Shown in pieces: positions 26,501 to 34,608 of a stretch of 64,000 bases of DNA. Within the stretch, counting starts at the first letter, position 1; each line of letters starts with the position of its first letter. The DNA lies in contig NZ_BAAAYO010000001.1 in assembly GCF_039536325.1 (NCBI RefSeq), forward strand, positions 1,302,001 through 1,366,000, read 5' to 3'. The DNA comes from Paenibacillus_AB hodogayensis (lineage in GTDB: Bacteria > Bacillota > Bacilli > Paenibacillales > NBRC-103111). The notes below the pieces were generated by a model. That model saw only the letters and a list, made by a program, of their open reading frames with translations. It was not told the DNA's origin and ran no database searches. Made by a program: the position numbers and the translations under genes.

Positions 26501-27466
26501 TTACCATAAGCCCGTATGATTCAGTCGCTTGACCGCCGTGTTGACCACAACCAGCAAAGTCAGATTGACGACGGAGTTGAACAGCCCGACCGCCGTCGAG
26601 AAGCTGAATTGTCCTTCCACGATGCCGGTCCGGTACACATAAGTCGAAATGATGTCGGACGCCTCCATGTTCAGAGGATTTTGCATCAGGAACGCTTTCT
26701 CGAACCCGACCCCCATGATCGTGCCGATTTGCAGCAGCAGCAGCACGATGATCGTCGGCATAATGCCCGGCAGGTTGACGTGCCGGATACGCTGCAGACG
26801 GCTCGCTCCGTCGATCCGGGCGGCTTCGTGTAGCTGAGGATCGATGCCGGCCAGCGCAGCCAAGTAAATGATCGAGCTCCACCCCATGTTTTGCCATACG
26901 CCCGAGAAAACGTAGATCGTCTTGAACCAGGCCGCATCGGTCATGAACGAGATCGGTCCGATCCCTACGTAGTGAAGCAATACATTGATCACGCCGTATT
27001 TAGGCGACAGGAAGATCATCACCATGCCGACCAGGACGACCGTTGACAGGAAGTGTGGAGCGTAGGTGATCGTCTGCACGAAGCTTTTAAAATATTTGTT
27101 TCTCACCTCGTTGATGCAAAGCGCCAGGACGATCGGAACCGGGAAGCCGACGACGAGCTGGTAGAAGCTGATGCCGAGCGTATTTTTGAGCAGCCTCCCG
27201 AAATAGAAGCCTTTGAAAAACCGTTCGAAATGGGCGAAGCCGACCCAGGAACTCCCCCATATTCCCTTGGTGGCCACAAAATTTTTGAAGGCGATCAGAA
27301 CGCCGTACATGGGGGTGTATTCAAAAACGATAAAATAAACAACGACCGGCAGCAGCAGCGCATATAAATCCCAGTTTGCTTTTATATTTTTCAGCAGCCT
27401 GGAGCGTACGCGGATGCTGGTCGTTGTTTTGGCCTGGAGCACAATCTCCCCCGACGAATTCTGCAT
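26501..27466 (-). CDS. Sugar ABC transporter permease (LplB/YteP type)
   Basis: A 321-residue permease of the MalF class as found in LplB. It has an N-terminal basic region, then six helices, starting with LYALLLPVVVYFIVFEYTPM. The EAA loop is LHEAARIDGASRLQRIRHVNLPG, and the C-terminus is AVKRLNHTGLW as usual in the family. AAGGGG lies just before the ATG. It forms the transport channel with the next permease and the LplA-type lipoprotein. Confidence 0.9.
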   Translation of the reverse strand: MQNSSGEIVLQAKTTTSIRVRSRLLKNIKANWDLYALLLPVVVYFIVFEYTPMYGVLIAFKNFVATKGIWGSSWVGFAHFERFFKGFYFGRLLKNTLGISFYQLVVGFPVPIVLALCINEVRNKYFKSFVQTITYAPHFLSTVVLVGMVMIFLSPKYGVINVLLHYVGIGPISFMTDAAWFKTIYVFSGVWQNMGWSSIIYLAALAGIDPQLHEAARIDGASRLQRIRHVNLPGIMPTIIVLLLLQIGTIMGVGFEKAFLMQNPLNMEASDIISTYVYRTGIVEGQFSFSTAVGLFNSVVNLTLLVVVNTAVKRLNHTGLW

Positions 27467-27533
27467 AACATAACCCCTTAATGAGTGGATATTGGCCGAA
27501 AAAGCTTTTCGCTGACGCGCGGCGCGGAGCTTC

Positions 27534-28439
27534 TTACAGCAACTTCAGCAGCTTGCGGGCGTTATTGCCGAAGATGCCCTCGATCTCTTCCTCCCGGAAC
27601 CGCAGCTCCCTGGCGATGCGAACCTGATCCTGCAAATAACGGTAAATAAAGCCGCGCGGAAAGCCGTTCGAATCCGTCCCGAAAATGATCCGTTCCGGGC
27701 CGATCAGCTCGTAGGTTTTGCGGAACAGCTGTTCCAGCGTCAAGTCGTAGGGCGTCCAGCGGGTCCACTGGTTGGAGCCTGACGTCTCCACATAAATATT
27801 CGGGCATCCCCAGCACAGGTGGAGCAGCTCCTGGAAATAGCCGGCGCCAAAATGCGGGATGATGAACGGAATGGTCGGATATTCCCGCGCCACATTGAAG
27901 ATCGACAGCGGGCTAATGTTCAAATGCTGCACGATGCCGCCCGTGTGCCCCAGCATGCCGAAATGGATCAGCACCGGCAGCCGTCTTTCGGCCAGAAACT
28001 CCCACACCGGCGTAAGCGAACGATCGTGAAACGGGATTTGCACCAAAGGGCCGAACAGCTTGTAGCCCCTCAGTCCGAGCGTATCCACCGCTCGCTCCAG
28101 CTCCTCCCGCGCATCCGGAGCTTCCAAGGAATGATGGGCGAAGCCGGTAAACCGGTCCGGGCGAGCGGAAATTTTCGCTGCCAGATCGTCATTGTTGGCG
28201 GCAGTCAGAAAGTTGATGCCCCCGATATTATGCCGGTCCAGCGATTCGATCCAGCGTTCCATCAGCGGCTTGCCGGCGTCCTCGGGGTCGGAATCCGCCT
28301 CGGGAAAGTCCCAGGTCAGCCTCATTTTTTCCGCGCGTTCCCTGTTCTTCTCCAGGAGGATCTCGTTGGTCGACATAAAGGTCTGCGCATACGGCAAATG
28401 GCCATGAATATCAAACACTTTAAAGTCGTTGGTAAACAT
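27534..28439 (-). CDS. Amidohydrolase-family protein
   Basis: A 301-residue TIM-barrel amidohydrolase-2 protein. The first metal motif is HGH (FDIHGHLPYAQTFM), and later landmarks are PVLIHFGMLGHTGG, IPFIIPHFGAGYF, NIYVETSG and IIFGTDSNGFP (conserved Asp). It is the first gene of the ABC operon, so it probably acts on something imported or made from the imported ligand. The ATG at 28439 has GGAGG 10 bases upstream; 17 further codons upstream in frame have no ribosome site. It is a distant relative of the protein at 13676-14575. Confidence 0.8.
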   Translation of the reverse strand: MFTNDFKVFDIHGHLPYAQTFMSTNEILLEKNRERAEKMRLTWDFPEADSDPEDAGKPLMERWIESLDRHNIGGINFLTAANNDDLAAKISARPDRFTGFAHHSLEAPDAREELERAVDTLGLRGYKLFGPLVQIPFHDRSLTPVWEFLAERRLPVLIHFGMLGHTGGIVQHLNISPLSIFNVAREYPTIPFIIPHFGAGYFQELLHLCWGCPNIYVETSGSNQWTRWTPYDLTLEQLFRKTYELIGPERIIFGTDSNGFPRGFIYRYLQDQVRIARELRFREEEIEGIFGNNARKLLKLL

Positions 28440-28813
28440 AGATGCCAGTCCTCCTGTTCCATTCTTCAAGTCTCTTCCGCAGATAAACAAAAAGACACCA
28501 ACTTTGAGTCATTGCACCTGTATCAACAGATCCAATGTCAGAAAAGTCCGTGTCCGGTAGTCCGGTATGTCCGGTTGAATCAATACCCCTGTAATCCAAT
28601 TCATTTACTATGCTTTTCATGATCTTATACTCGGATCGCTTCGCTGTCAATCCTGTTTTTGCAAAATTTCTTGTTTATTTACAAAATTCCGATTAATTCA
28701 ATAAGAATAGTTTACAAAAATCCGGCCAGTCATTACAATGAATAAAAAACGGGATTGGAGCCCATTTCCAATCTGCGGTGACGAAAACGAGATTGCATGC
28801 AAAGGTGATGACG
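28440..28813. promoter_or_regulatory. Divergent promoter region between ABC operon and flavin monooxygenase
   Basis: 374 bases without a gene. The right half (28660-28740) is strongly AT-rich and should hold the promoters. A stretch near 28545-28575 has three close copies of GTCCGGT or TCCGGTA, a possible operator. No riboswitch is recognised. Confidence 0.4.
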
Positions 28814-30124
28814 ATGAGCGAAGCCAACCGAAGAATGATCTTGAATCTCGTTTTAAGCAATGCCGGTTCTCATCGCGGAGCCTGGCGCCACCCGAGCACG
28901 AAGCTGGAGGACATTCACGACCTGCATCATTTCCTGCGCCTGGCCCGGAAGGCCGAGGCGGCCCGGCTGGACTCGCTGTTCATAGCGGACGGGTTGTCGA
29001 TCGAAGTGAAGGCCGTCCAGCACGGCCCGATCTTCGGCTACGAGCCGTTGACCCTGCTGTCCTCCATTGCCACCGTTACCGAGAGAATCGGCTTGATCGC
29101 CACCGTCTCCACCAGCTTCACCGAGCCGTATAACCTGGCCCGGGGCTTCGCTTCCCTCGACCATATTAGCGGAGGACGCGCCGGGTGGAACATGGTGACG
29201 ACCGGGGTGGATCGTACGGCGGCCAACTTCGGTCTCGAGCATCTGCCCTCCCATGCCGAACGATACAAGAAAGCCCGCGAATTCGCCGAGGTCGTGCTCA
29301 AATTATGGGGCAGCTGGGAGACGGACGCTCTCGTACAAGATCGCGCATCCGGCGTGTATGCCGACGCGGACAAAGTGCACGACATCTTCCACGAGGGCCC
29401 CTATTTCTCCGTACGGGGCGCTTTGAACATCATGCGCTCTCCGCAGGGACGGCCGCTGCTGGTGCAGGCCGGCTCCTCGGAGGAGGGCAAGGATTTGGCC
29501 GCAGAATACGCGGAATTGATCTTTACGATCCAGAGGACGTTCGAGGAAGGACAGCACTTTTACGCAGATATCAAGGCGAGAACCGCTAAGGCCGGCCGCT
29601 CTCCGGACAGCCTCAAGGTACTGCCTGGGCTGCATGTCGTCGTCGGAGCGACGGAAGCGGAGGCTCAGGAGAAGGCCCGCGAGCTGCGGGGGCTCGGCTC
29701 CATCGAACGCTCGCTCATGTCGCTGTCCAACATGCTCGGCATCGATTTCTCGGGCTACTCGCTCGACGACCTGTTTCCGAAGCTGCCCGAGCCGGGCGAA
29801 GCTAATGCCTATCAGTCGTTTCACAAGATGGTCAAGGCGGTTGTCGATCAGCGGCCGGTGACCATCCGCGAGGTGCTGGAGAAATACTGGGTGGGGAACG
29901 GGGATCTGAATATAGCCGGTACGGCGGAGCAGGTGGCCGATGTGATGGAGCACTGGTTCCGCAACGGTGCCGCCGACGGCTTCAACGTCATGCCACAGCT
30001 GAACGGCGACACCGATCTGTTCTTGGACCTCGTCGTGCCGGAGCTCCAGCGAAGAGGGCTTTTCCCCGAAGCTTATGCCGGACGGACGCTGCGGGAGAAT
30101 CTTGGGTTGGAACCGGTTTTGTGA
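28814..30124 (+). CDS. LLM-class flavin-dependent monooxygenase (NtaA/SnaA/DszA type)
   Basis: A 436-residue FMNH2-dependent oxygenase of the NtaA/SnaA/DszA/SoxA group. It shows the N-terminal ILNLVLSNAGSHRGAWRHP, FIADGLSIE, ATVSTSFTEPYNLARGFASL, DHISGGRAGWNMVTT and the C-terminal FNVMPQL. These enzymes oxidise chelators, sulfur compounds or similar small molecules, using reduced flavin from a partner reductase. No reductase is adjacent. AAGGTGAT lies just upstream of ATG 28814, which I chose over two earlier in-frame ATGs. Confidence 0.88.
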   Translation: MSEANRRMILNLVLSNAGSHRGAWRHPSTKLEDIHDLHHFLRLARKAEAARLDSLFIADGLSIEVKAVQHGPIFGYEPLTLLSSIATVTERIGLIATVSTSFTEPYNLARGFASLDHISGGRAGWNMVTTGVDRTAANFGLEHLPSHAERYKKAREFAEVVLKLWGSWETDALVQDRASGVYADADKVHDIFHEGPYFSVRGALNIMRSPQGRPLLVQAGSSEEGKDLAAEYAELIFTIQRTFEEGQHFYADIKARTAKAGRSPDSLKVLPGLHVVVGATEAEAQEKARELRGLGSIERSLMSLSNMLGIDFSGYSLDDLFPKLPEPGEANAYQSFHKMVKAVVDQRPVTIREVLEKYWVGNGDLNIAGTAEQVADVMEHWFRNGAADGFNVMPQLNGDTDLFLDLVVPELQRRGLFPEAYAGRTLRENLGLEPVL

Positions 30125-30310
30125 GGGGGCGGGGTGGAGGCTCAATGGGCAATGCTTTTGATCTTCCGAGGGAGCTGAAAGGGATGATAGGAGCTCTAGG
30201 ACGAAATGCGATCATGCATCGATTTCCTTCTTCTGATGTCCCATCGTTTGTTTCCCAGGCTTGCATATGCGGCAGAGCAGTAGCGTAAGGAGTGCAACTG
30301 GAAAAGGATG

Positions 30311-30337
30311 AGCCCCCGCTGGATGCAGACGGGGGCT
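30311..30337. terminator. GC-rich hairpin between the monooxygenase gene and array 2
   Basis: Perfect 8-base arms AGCCCCCG / CGGGGGCT with an 11-base loop and no strong T run on either strand. It may still slow or end transcripts from both sides. The rest of 30125-30394 shows nothing I can support. Confidence 0.45.
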
Positions 30338-30394
30338 TCCCTGTACTCCAAATGCGTGCGGCCGCGTTTTCGCATGTCCGGCAATCAGACAAAC

Positions 30395-31109
30395 GTTTGA
30401 ATCCACTCACTCCATACGGAGTGCGACGCTTCAGCCATAACCTTGATCTCATACAGATACTTGTTTCAATCCACACACTCTATACGGAGTGCGACTTAAG
30501 TATTGTGGTACCTTCGCGGCGGGCGAGGTTTCAATCCACGCACTCCATACGGAGTGCGACGTGCGACTCGCTTCTCTCCAAGCCTCGTCGTATGCTCGTT
30601 TCAATCCACGCAATCCATACGGAGTGCGACAGGATAAATACCCACCAAGGATACAAGCAGCGCGTTTCAATCCACGCAATCCATACGGAGTGCGACGTAT
30701 AAACTTTAACTTCGTCTTCTGTCATTTGTGTTTCAATCCACGCAATCCATACGGAGTGCGACCGTATCCTTGTTTCACAAAAGCCGGGTCGTCCAGTTTC
30801 AATCCACGCAATCCATACGGAGTGCGACCGGGGAGTCTGGAGGCATGGAATAAAGCGTTTAAGTTTCAATCCACGCACTCCATATGGAGTGCGACGGCCG
30901 ACGTAGTTACATCCGGCTTCAGTTTTANNNNNNNNNNNNNNNNNNNNNNNNNACGCACTCCATATGGAGTGCGACTACTCTATCCGCTACACAAAGTCGC
31001 CGATTAAGCGTTTCAATCCACGCACTCCATATGGAGTGCGACTTGTATATAGTGCAACTCAAGCTGCCCGTAAAGTGTTTCAATCCACGCACTCCATATG
31101 GAGTGCGAC
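30395..31109 (-). CRISPR. CRISPR array 2 (type I-C, 11 repeats with three variant blocks, interrupted by N)
   Basis: Repeats start at 30395, 30463, 30528, 30598, 30664, 30730, 30796, 30863, (30943, partly in N), 31010 and 31077. The four nearest the leader (30863 on) have CCATATGG in the stem. The next four (30598-30796) have GCAATCC instead of GCACTCC. 30528 is canonical, and the two most distant (30395, 30463) carry several changes. Direction is right to left, as in array 1. Relics of cas2 and cas1 lie directly beyond the leader, so this was the end of a full cas locus. Confidence 0.96.
30928..30952. other. Assembly gap inside array 2
   Basis: 25 N that replace the end of a spacer and the start of a repeat. 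The spacing around it fits one missing spacer/repeat junction without extra units. Confidence 0.95.
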
Positions 31110-31290
31110 AGCAAAAATCGCGTGATCAATACTAAATTAGCATCAATCACTTTGATTTACGCAAGAATCGATCTAAAATAATCATACGTACAAACTTGAC
31201 TTTTTTTGAAATCAATCATTTTCGATTGATTTCGACAAATTTCGAGGTGCGAAGGAACCGGGATTTTTATGGGAGCTTCACATTCGCACC
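31110..31290 (-). promoter_or_regulatory. Leader of CRISPR array 2
   Basis: The leader shares CAAACTTGACTTTTTTT and the distal module with leaders 1 and 4. GGTGCGAA (31246-31253) and TTCGCACC (31283-31290) form the inverted repeat, 45 bases across, 136 bases from the array. The outer end overlaps the 3' end of the cas2 remnant. Confidence 0.85.
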
Positions 31291-31389
31291 TAAAATAAGC
31301 GAGCCTTCCATATCATAGGCCACTTTGGCCAGACGTTTTCGCCCCTCGCCGGTAACGGTACTTACATCGTACGTAATTAAAACAAGCAT
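31267..31389 (-). pseudogene. cas2: cas2 with internal deletion (type I-C)
   Basis: A 40-codon frame begins MLVLITYDVSTV and continues GEGRKRLAKVA, which is the typical start of type I-C Cas2, including the catalytic Asp. It then jumps to YDMEGSLIL, which matches the Cas2 C-terminus. About 60-65 residues between them are missing, without loss of frame. The native protein is about 96 residues, so this one cannot form the Cas2 fold. The 3' end runs into the leader module. It follows the cas1 relic in the natural order cas1-cas2-leader-array. Confidence 0.8.
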
Positions 31390-31399
31390 AGTACAACAA

Positions 31400-31486
31400 C
31401 TTCGACAGAAAAGGACGATATTCCTCCAATTCCCCCTGAATCGTTATCACGAGCAGAAGCGCTTACGCTTAAGGACATATCCCGTG
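31400..31486 (-). pseudogene. cas1: 3' relic of cas1 (type I-C) with nonsense codons
   Basis: In one minus-strand frame the codons read GICP-stop-A-stop-ALLL, then VITIQGELEEYRPFLSK. This lines up without gaps with the type I-C Cas1 C-terminus, which typically runs GLVPYVQALLL and ends with an acidic stretch then EYPPFLWK. Two in-frame stops and the lost terminal stop show decay. It ends 10 bases before the cas2 start, the native spacing. Upstream (31487-31759) I see no convincing further Cas1 sequence, only AT/GC-mixed DNA leading into the AraC gene. Confidence 0.6.
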
Positions 31487-31759
31487 AGCGCCCCACACCC
31501 TCGCGTGAGCCATCCCGTGAAACAAAGCGATCATTTACCCTTCCTTCTTCGGCACGATCAGCTTGATTTGGTTATTCTCCTTTGTTTAATACCGAAAGCG
31601 CATGTCAGGCAATACTCGCATGGATTGCCCCTTTACAAACGTTTCCATTCGGCATACAGTAAAACCAATCTATCGCCCGCAACTCGGACGGTGTGCAGCG
31701 CCAAGGAGAATCCGAATAAAGCCGTATGCAACCTTCGAAAATGGGAGGAGGTCGACGTA

Positions 31760-32578
31760 ATGTTTCTAAGATCGTACCGCTGCTGCCAGGTTAGCTCGGA
31801 ATTTGGCGAATCGAGCGGAGGTATCCATCCTTTCGACGAACTGCTGTACATCCGGGAAGGTCATGCCGCCTTGGAATGGCGAGGAGGCTGCTTAGAGGCA
31901 CCCGCCTCAAGCTTGTTTCTGCTAAACCGGGATACGCCGCACCGGCTCGTCTACAAAAGCGACAAGCTCAGCTTCTGGTTTATCGAGCTGGATATAATCG
32001 AACCGGACTGGTTTGTAACAGAGGAACAGGCCATTTGTTGGAACCGCTTGCAAGCCGGCAAATTAAATGATTCGTCCGTACTGAGAGTTCTCCGGCAAAC
32101 GCTCGATTCGCTTACGGAATCGCTAGATAACAGCGAAAAGGGTATGCCCGAGTTCGGCGAGGAAATCATGCTGCTTGACGTCAAGAAGACGATCCGGCTC
32201 ATTCAGGCCTACCTCGGCCAAAAGCCGGTTCCCGCCGCCATTCGCGACGGATCGACGCGGGAGCTTATCCATTCGCTGATGCGGCATATGGAAAGCAACT
32301 ATTTCGACGATTTTAACCTGGAGACGCTCGCTAAAATCGTTCATTTGAATCCGTCCTACCTGGTACGGGCATTTAAATGGACGGCGGGCATCACGCCAAT
32401 CCAATATTTGCACAAGCTTCGACTCGGTGCCGCCATCAGCTTTTTGGCCAATACCGACATGGGGGTTCAGCAAATCGCCGAGGCGACCGGCTTCGGAAGC
32501 ATTCACTATTTCTCAAGGCTGTTCAAACAAAAATACGGCGTAAGTCCGCTGCAGTGGAGGCAAGCGCAAAGGAAGTAG
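31760..32578 (+). CDS. AraC-family transcriptional regulator
   Basis: A 272-residue regulator with an N-terminal cupin-type sensor domain (GGIHPFDELLYIREGHAALEW, then NRDTPHRLVY) and a C-terminal double HTH (about residues 170-270: LETLAKIVHLNPSYLVRAF, GVQQIAEATGFGSIHYFSRLF). GGGAGGAGG lies 8 bases before ATG 31760; 145 upstream in-frame codons overlap the decayed cas region and are rejected. It is followed by a sugar-binding lipoprotein gene that it probably controls. It is clearly paralogous to the regulator at 60193-61035. Confidence 0.9.
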   Translation: MFLRSYRCCQVSSEFGESSGGIHPFDELLYIREGHAALEWRGGCLEAPASSLFLLNRDTPHRLVYKSDKLSFWFIELDIIEPDWFVTEEQAICWNRLQAGKLNDSSVLRVLRQTLDSLTESLDNSEKGMPEFGEEIMLLDVKKTIRLIQAYLGQKPVPAAIRDGSTRELIHSLMRHMESNYFDDFNLETLAKIVHLNPSYLVRAFKWTAGITPIQYLHKLRLGAAISFLANTDMGVQQIAEATGFGSIHYFSRLFKQKYGVSPLQWRQAQRK

Positions 32579-32812
32579 GCGTAGTAAGGGGGCCGGAAAC
32601 ATAACTCTTGAACGGCCGATCTGCGAGCAGCGCAAACGCCGGGCTTTATAGAAAAGTCAATATTGTGCAAAGCGTCTCCCCCACACCGGGTTTCCCAAAG
32701 GTTTCGTTCCGAACCCCGTCTTCCCTATACTCATGCATATCCTCTAAAGACTGCTCTCCCTAATGCGGTGTACTGTAGGGATGTAACGAAATTACGTATG
32801 AGGGGGATGCAA

Positions 32813-34093
32813 ATGAAAGCAGGATGCCGAACCGTAATTGCCGCCGTTTTAGTCGCCGGCTTGGCGGCCGGATGTGGCGGGCAAGTCGGACCAGAAGCGG
32901 AAGGCGGAAGAGAAAGCAAAGCAGACGTTTCCGCGCCCGTAACGTTAACGCTGTACATGCCGTCGGCTTTTCCGATCCAGGATTATATCGTGAATACTGT
33001 GAAACGCAAATTTCCCCATATTACCCTGCAAACGATCGTACGGGGCCCTGGTAAGCAGCCGGCGGAGCTTATTACGGCCGGAACGATTCCCGATTTGATT
33101 TACCAAAGCACCCCCTGGTATGCCGAGCTGCTCGATTTGAACATGCTATCCGACATGAACGACCTCGTGAAAAAAAATAAATTCGATTTGGGCCGGCTGG
33201 ACCCGATCGCCATGGATGCCATCCGCATGTGGGGGGGCAAAGGGGAATTGTACGCCATCCCGTTCTACCGCAATTTCGGGGTGCTGTACTACAATAAAGA
33301 TATATTCGACAAATTCGGAGTAGGCTACCCGCAGGACGGCATGACCTGGGAAGAGGCAGCCGATCTCGCCCTCAAAGTAACCCGGACCGACGGCGGAACG
33401 GAGTTCAAGGGGCTGGACGCCAGCGGCACCTACGAAGGCGTGTCTCAGTTGTCTGCGCCATTCGTGAATGAATCGGGCAAAGCGAACCTGCAGGCGGAAA
33501 GCTTCGTGACGATGATGAACAACCTGAACCGCATTTACACGATCCCGGGCAACAAAAAGGGCGCCAATATGCAAGATTTTTACAAAGGCACGGTCGCGAT
33601 GTCGGCGTTCTGGAACGTGATCAACAACTTCGAGGAGATGTCCAAAAAAGGGACGGCGATGAATTGGGACATGGTGTCGCTGCCGACCTACAAGCAGGCG
33701 CCGGACCGATCGTACCAGGTCGATTCTCACAATTTAAGCGTTTCGGCGCTCAGCAAGCATAAGGAGGAAGCGTTTCAGGTTATCGCCTATTTGCTGTCCA
33801 AGGAAGTGCAGTCCGAAATCGTCAAGGACGGTTACGTATCCGCGCTCGTGGACCCCGATCTGCAAGCTTCCTTCGGCTCCAATCTGCAATCGCTCAAAGG
33901 CAAAAACGTGAAAGCGATCTTCAAGCTGAAATCGGCTCCGCTGTATAAAGTTTCGAAATACGACCCGATTGCCCAAGACGCTCTTGGGAAAGCGCTTACG
34001 GAAGTATTGGCGGGCCAAAAAGACGTCAATACGGCGCTGCGCGATGCAAACGAGCTGGCGAACCAGAACATCGACAAGCAGCGAGGCAAATAA
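32813..34093 (+). CDS. Extracellular solute-binding lipoprotein (sugar type)
   Basis: A 426-residue family-1 binding protein. The signal peptide has the lipobox LAAGC (Cys21), followed by a charged linker. YAIPFYRNFGVLYYNKDIFDKFG and DGMTWEEAADLALKVTR are typical family motifs. AGGGGG lies 6 bases before ATG 32813. No permease genes follow; a terminator and CRISPR array 3 come next, so its transporter partners are elsewhere or it serves as a sensor. It is similar in plan and C-terminus (DVNTALRDANELA) to the lipoprotein at 62118-63425. Confidence 0.88.
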   Translation: MKAGCRTVIAAVLVAGLAAGCGGQVGPEAEGGRESKADVSAPVTLTLYMPSAFPIQDYIVNTVKRKFPHITLQTIVRGPGKQPAELITAGTIPDLIYQSTPWYAELLDLNMLSDMNDLVKKNKFDLGRLDPIAMDAIRMWGGKGELYAIPFYRNFGVLYYNKDIFDKFGVGYPQDGMTWEEAADLALKVTRTDGGTEFKGLDASGTYEGVSQLSAPFVNESGKANLQAESFVTMMNNLNRIYTIPGNKKGANMQDFYKGTVAMSAFWNVINNFEEMSKKGTAMNWDMVSLPTYKQAPDRSYQVDSHNLSVSALSKHKEEAFQVIAYLLSKEVQSEIVKDGYVSALVDPDLQASFGSNLQSLKGKNVKAIFKLKSAPLYKVSKYDPIAQDALGKALTEVLAGQKDVNTALRDANELANQNIDKQRGK

Positions 34094-34160
34094 CGGTCGT
34101 TGGTTTATAGGCTCACACCTATCGCCGATCGGTTTCCAATGCTCCCACCAACCGCACAAA

Positions 34161-34190
34161 GGGCAGCTCGCCAGGCTGCCCTCTATCGTA
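34161..34190 (+). terminator. Terminator after the binding-protein gene
   Basis: Arms GGGCAGC / GCTGCCC with a 7-base loop, followed by a moderately T-rich stretch (CTCTATCGTATTTT). It abuts the distal repeat of array 3. Confidence 0.6.
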
Positions 34191-34426
34191 TTTTAATCTA
34201 CACACTCCGTATGGAGTGCAACAGCCTACTAACCCATCCCCCAAAGCTTTCCTGCCAGTTTCAATTCACGTACTCCATGCGGAGTGCGACCCCGTTTTCT
34301 CCGCAAGCTGCGTGTTGATACTGCCGTTTCAATCCACGCACTCCATACGGAGTGCGCCCCCAGTAAGTACACGCCCGTCAGCGCCTAATCTGTGTTTCAA
34401 TCCACTCACTCCATACGGAGTGCGAC
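34190..34426 (-). CRISPR. CRISPR array 3 (decayed type I-C, 4 repeats)
   Basis: Repeats start at 34190, 34258, 34326 and 34394. All differ from the consensus: the most distal (34190) has at least six changes (ATTTTAATCTACACACTCCG), 34258 has several, 34326 ends GTGCGCC, and 34394 has CCACTCACTCC. Spacers are 35 bases. It lies right after cas7c on the same strand, where a complete locus would have cas4-cas1-cas2, leader and array. Decay is strongest far from the leader, as expected. Confidence 0.9.
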
Positions 34427-34512
34427 AGCAAAATTGCGTAATTAATACTAAATTCGCATCAATCCCATTGATTTGTGAGAGAATTGATCGAAAATAAACA
34501 TACGTATAAACC
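34427..34512 (-). promoter_or_regulatory. Truncated leader of CRISPR array 3
   Basis: The first 70 or so bases match leader 2 closely (AATACTAAATTCGCATCAAT and CATACGTATAAAC). Similarity then stops near 34512, and the TTGAC block and the 45-base inverted-repeat module are missing. The remaining 34513-34608, up to the cas7c stop, is unrecognised and probably marks a deletion junction. Confidence 0.75.
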
Positions 34513-34608
34513 GGCGGCAGATGCTTGCTTCAATGTATGAGTCGGATGAATTCCTATACGCCTAAGCATTTCTAAATCCATTTCCTATAACTTTTGAGGA
34601 TACATGTT

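Noticed and set aside
34513..34608. Remnant of cas4 after cas7c
   Set aside because: No frame in these bases resembles Cas4, Cas1 or Cas2.
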